Shown one piece after another: positions 13,941 through 15,889 of a DNA stretch of 15,889 bases. Under the pieces are notes generated by a model. That model made no database searches. It had not been told where the DNA came from and was given only the letters and a program-made list of their open reading frames with translations. How positions within the stretch are numbered: the stretch's first letter is position 1; every line of letters begins with the position of its first letter. The translations under genes were made by a program, and so were the position numbers. Source of the stretch: an uncultured Bacteroidota bacterium (GTDB taxonomy: Bacteria > Bacteroidota > Bacteroidia > Chitinophagales > Chitinophagaceae); contig CALLKA010000115.1 of the NCBI GenBank assembly GCA_938008665.1, positions 1 through 15,889 of the forward strand, in the 5' to 3' direction.

Positions 13941-15503
13941 TTATTTTTCAGTTTTAGAAAGTAAGGCCATCGCAGCATTATGACCGGCGATACCGCTAAC
14001 ACCGCCGCCGCGACGCGCTCCTGCACCTGCAATATAAATATGTGGATCATCCGTTTCCGCTCCCCAAATTTGGTGACTGCTTTTTTCACCATCATCTTCA
14101 AGAAAAGGAAAATCCAAATCACGATGAAATATATTTCCACGCGGTAGCGAAATTTCCTGCGCAAGATCGAGCGGTGATTTCACTTCAATGGCTAATGAAC
14201 CATCACTGCAAGGAGCCAAAACAGATTCAATAGGATCAAGCAAGTATTCATTCAAACTAGCAAAGGCAAGCTGTTTGGTTGAGGCCTTAGCGCCAACTGG
14301 ATCCGCATCAAAAAGTTTAGCGGGTGTATGTAAACCAAAAAGTGTTAGTGTATGGAAACCTTTTTCGTTCAGCGCTGCGGACAAAATTGATGGATCAGAA
14401 AGTGTGTGACAATACATTTCCAAAGGTAGGCGCTGCGGCATTTCTCCATTTAGCGCAGAAGCGTATGCAAGTTCCAACTGATCATAACTTTGATTCACAT
14501 GAAATGTACCGGCAAAAGCAAGCCTAGGATCAACATTGGACTTAAGACGAGGCAGACGAGTTAATAGCATATTAATTTTCAACTGTGCACCCTCCAAAGA
14601 TTCCGGAACTGCACTCCCGCGTAATTTTGCTAAATGCTGCGGAGCGGCTGCAAAAAGTAAATCCTTGGCAGTGTATACATCTCCAGATTCCGTTTCAACA
14701 CGAACACCCATCGCTCCACTTTCTAGTGCTGTCACTTTGGATTGTAATTTTATTTCCACACCCCATGAAATAGCAATGCGATGCAGCTCGTTCACCAAAG
14801 CACCCATACCACCTTTCGGCACACGCCACTTTCCAGTACCATTTCCGATGAGGTGATATAAAAAACATCGATTGGCCTGCATATGATTTGATGACGCAAA
14901 TGTTCCAATCAATGCATCCGTTAAAACCACACCTTGCACTAAATCATCGCTAAATTGATTGCGAATAACTTCCCCAATGGGAACTTCCATTAGGTTACGC
15001 CATACTTCGGGCAGTCCCATTTCGGATTTAAGTTCCGCTGCAGTTTTGAGTGGTTGAAGCATGGAAGGTGCCATCCGTTTTGCAAGCAAAGCAATATCAT
15101 CGTAAAAATTACACCAAGCTTTTCCTTCCTTATCAGATCCTGTAAGTTGATGAAAGCTGTTTGCGGTCGCCTCATCCCAGTCCGAAGAAATTAAAAGCCC
15201 CGCATCTGTTCCTCCGCGCTGATAAGGCGTATAAGAAGCAATGGAGCGACCAATGGTTGTAAAATTAATACCTAAGTCAGCAACAATTTGATCGGGCAAA
15301 AGTGATACTAAATAAGAATAGCGTGAAAGATGTGCATCATATTCAGGAAAAGTTTTTACGCTAGTGGTAGCGCCTCCAAGTTCTTTATTGGACTCCAGAA
15401 GAATGACGCTTTTACCCGCTTTGGCAAGATAGCAAGCAGCCACCAATCCGTTGTGACCACCACCAATGATGATGGCATCGTATTTTTTGTTACTTTCTTT
15501 CAT
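13941..15503 (-). CDS. FAD/NAD(P)-dependent oxidoreductase, phytoene desaturase/PYROXD2-like
   Basis: The 520-residue protein begins with a Rossmann FAD site, YDAIIIGGGHNGLVAACYLAKAG, with G14, G16 and G19 as the GxGxxG glycines and E37 at the end of the second strand (VILLESN). ELGGATTS follows. WRVPKGGMGALVNELHRIA in the middle is the conserved substrate-domain segment, and IYIAGAGARRGGGVSGIAGHNAA near the end is the C-terminal FAD-binding motif. Length and motif order fit the PYROXD2/CrtI-like amine-oxidoreductase group; no carotenoid genes are nearby, so a carotenoid substrate is not implied. Base composition is clearly richer in GC than neighbouring genes. It starts 7 bases after the stop of the antitoxin gene and so is probably transcribed from the antitoxin promoter. 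The ATG at 15503 sits directly before the FAD motif. Confidence 0.9.
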   Translation of the reverse strand: MKESNKKYDAIIIGGGHNGLVAACYLAKAGKSVILLESNKELGGATTSVKTFPEYDAHLSRYSYLVSLLPDQIVADLGINFTTIGRSIASYTPYQRGGTDAGLLISSDWDEATANSFHQLTGSDKEGKAWCNFYDDIALLAKRMAPSMLQPLKTAAELKSEMGLPEVWRNLMEVPIGEVIRNQFSDDLVQGVVLTDALIGTFASSNHMQANRCFLYHLIGNGTGKWRVPKGGMGALVNELHRIAISWGVEIKLQSKVTALESGAMGVRVETESGDVYTAKDLLFAAAPQHLAKLRGSAVPESLEGAQLKINMLLTRLPRLKSNVDPRLAFAGTFHVNQSYDQLELAYASALNGEMPQRLPLEMYCHTLSDPSILSAALNEKGFHTLTLFGLHTPAKLFDADPVGAKASTKQLAFASLNEYLLDPIESVLAPCSDGSLAIEVKSPLDLAQEISLPRGNIFHRDLDFPFLEDDGEKSSHQIWGAETDDPHIYIAGAGARRGGGVSGIAGHNAAMALLSKTEK

Positions 15504-15510
15504 TGTTAAA

Positions 15511-15720
15511 TTATTTTATGGATGTACCTAAAACTTCCATATTTTTTTTAGATGACATCTCATGTAATGTTGCATTTAAAGAATTGTATTCTTCTAAAGA
15601 AATAATTACAACACCAATATCTTTACCTCTATTAATAATTAAGGTTTCGCGCTCATTAGTCACCTTATCAAGGTATTGCTTGGTTTCTTTACGAAAATCC
15701 GAAAGTGTAGTTGATAACAT
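15511..15720 (-). CDS. Phd/YefM-family type II antitoxin, apparently without a partner toxin
   Basis: From the ATG at 15720 the product is 69 residues: MLSTTLSDFRKETKQYLDKV (1-20) is the N-terminal DNA-binding strand-helix part, ETLIINRGKDIGVVIISLEEYNSL (25-48) is the conserved core, and ATLHEMSSKKNMEVL the C-terminal toxin-binding arm. It resembles E. coli YefM closely in pattern. YefM-type antitoxins normally precede a YoeB/Txe toxin gene; here the next gene, 7 bases on, is the FAD oxidoreductase and no RelE/YoeB-like ORF is present in the window. An in-frame extension to 15786 exists, but it would run through the operator described below and gives a hydrophobic non-family peptide, so the shorter start is chosen. 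Confidence 0.88.
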   Translation of the reverse strand: MLSTTLSDFRKETKQYLDKVTNERETLIINRGKDIGVVIISLEEYNSLNATLHEMSSKKNMEVLGTSIK

Positions 15721-15756
15721 ATATACGTATTTATGTACAAATATATGTACATATAT
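15721..15756 (-). promoter_or_regulatory. YefM-type operator: two TGTACA boxes 12 bp apart overlapping a perfect -7 box
   Basis: TGTACA occurs at 15734-15739 and 15746-15751, centre to centre 12 bp; both are preceded by TA (TATGTACA). The second lies in a perfect 16-bp palindrome, 15741-15756 (ATATATGTACATATAT), and the first in a weaker palindrome, with TACGTA at 15724-15729 beyond it. From memory, the E. coli yefM-yoeB operator has long and short palindromes with TGTACA cores 12 bp apart, so the arrangement matches. On the minus strand TATATTTG (15745-15738) is an exact TAnnTTTG -7 box sitting between the two cores, so repressor binding would cover the promoter. The antitoxin ATG begins at 15720. 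Confidence 0.75.
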
Positions 15757-15807
15757 TGAAAGTTCCAGTGTTAGATCAAATATCAAGAATAGAATAATGT
15801 AAAAACA

Positions 15808-15821
15808 GCGTATTTATACGC
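15808..15821. other. Short inverted repeat GCGTAT-TT-ATACGC
   Basis: A perfect 6-bp inverted repeat with a 2-base spacer lies in the AT-rich stretch upstream of the antitoxin promoter and is followed at once by the palindrome CAGCTG. No U run follows, so a terminator is doubtful; a protein-binding site or chance are both possible. Nothing else is visible between 15757 and the window end. Confidence 0.3.
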
Positions 15822-15889
15822 AGCTGCAACTACTATAATATACCAAAGTTTCTGCATTTTAGGAATAAGTGAGATTTAGAAAGTTTTCT

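Noticed and set aside
14042..15175. Several open frames on both strands within the oxidoreductase gene
   Set aside because: High GC lengthens chance open frames; all overlap the strongly supported 520-residue FAD protein.
15721..15786. Longer antitoxin start at 15786
   Set aside because: It would put the operator and -7 box inside the coding region and adds a 22-residue hydrophobic leader not found in Phd/YefM proteins.
15503..15802. Plus-strand 99-residue frame opposite the antitoxin, considered as a possible toxin
   Set aside because: Its peptide shows no RelE/YoeB, PIN or other toxin pattern and is the complement of the antitoxin and its operator.
1..15889. CRISPR arrays, tRNA or rRNA genes, insertion sequences, attachment sites
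   Set aside because: I looked on both strands and saw no regularly spaced repeats, no cloverleaf-like or rRNA-like segments, and no transposase or integrase frame.

Overview
The window looks like a chromosomal piece of a Bacteroidota bacterium, probably Chitinophagaceae or Sphingobacteriales-like. It is AT-rich with a Bacteroidota gene set: a TonB receptor with a carboxypeptidase-like N-terminal domain, HYC_CC_PP and DUF3347 proteins, a VPS10/BNR exoprotein and a Bacteroidetes-type GH3. Signal peptides ending in ...AQ or ...SQ recur, clear Shine-Dalgarno sites are lacking, and a TAnnTTTG -7 box occurs. No rRNA, tRNA, CRISPR array or insertion sequence was seen.

Region 1 (1-3232, minus strand) is a metal-handling group, most likely copper: DUF3347 protein, HYC_CC_PP protein and a TonB-dependent receptor with an N-terminal heavy-metal (HMA) domain. 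Upstream of them is an NAD(P)-binding oxidoreductase of the NAD-epimerase/Htatip2 type. The receptor ORF is abnormal. After the plug and the first barrel residues it changes, in frame, into FG-GAP/VCBS repeat sequence, with the switch inside a DxNxDG motif common to both families. A chimeric assembly or a real gene fusion could explain this.

Region 2 (3400-6639, plus strand) is a compact probable operon: a polytopic membrane protein (DUF4153-like), a PaiA-type GNAT acetyltransferase, a YdeI-family protein with a C-terminal CDGSH iron-sulfur motif (8-base overlap with the acetyltransferase), and a TauE/SafE (TSUP) permease.

Region 3 (6686-12779, minus strand) encodes exported proteins: a GH3 glycosidase, a 1008-residue VPS10/BNR-repeat protein and a LolA-like periplasmic protein. 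Two strong hairpin terminators (8923-8960 and 12017-12065) separate them into independent units.

Region 4 (12870-15889) holds a small XRE regulator with a C-terminal membrane anchor, a divergent small membrane protein, a large FAD-dependent oxidoreductase (phytoene desaturase/PYROXD2-like) of clearly higher GC, and, 7 bases upstream of it, a Phd/YefM antitoxin. The antitoxin has no visible toxin but keeps what looks like an intact YefM-type operator: two TGTACA boxes 12 bp apart around a perfect -7 box.

The most noteworthy observations are the TonB/FG-GAP chimera, the orphan antitoxin whose operator now appears to drive an oxidoreductase, the CDGSH tail on the YdeI protein, and the compositionally foreign oxidoreductase. 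I did not find a convincing wholly new defence or mobile system.
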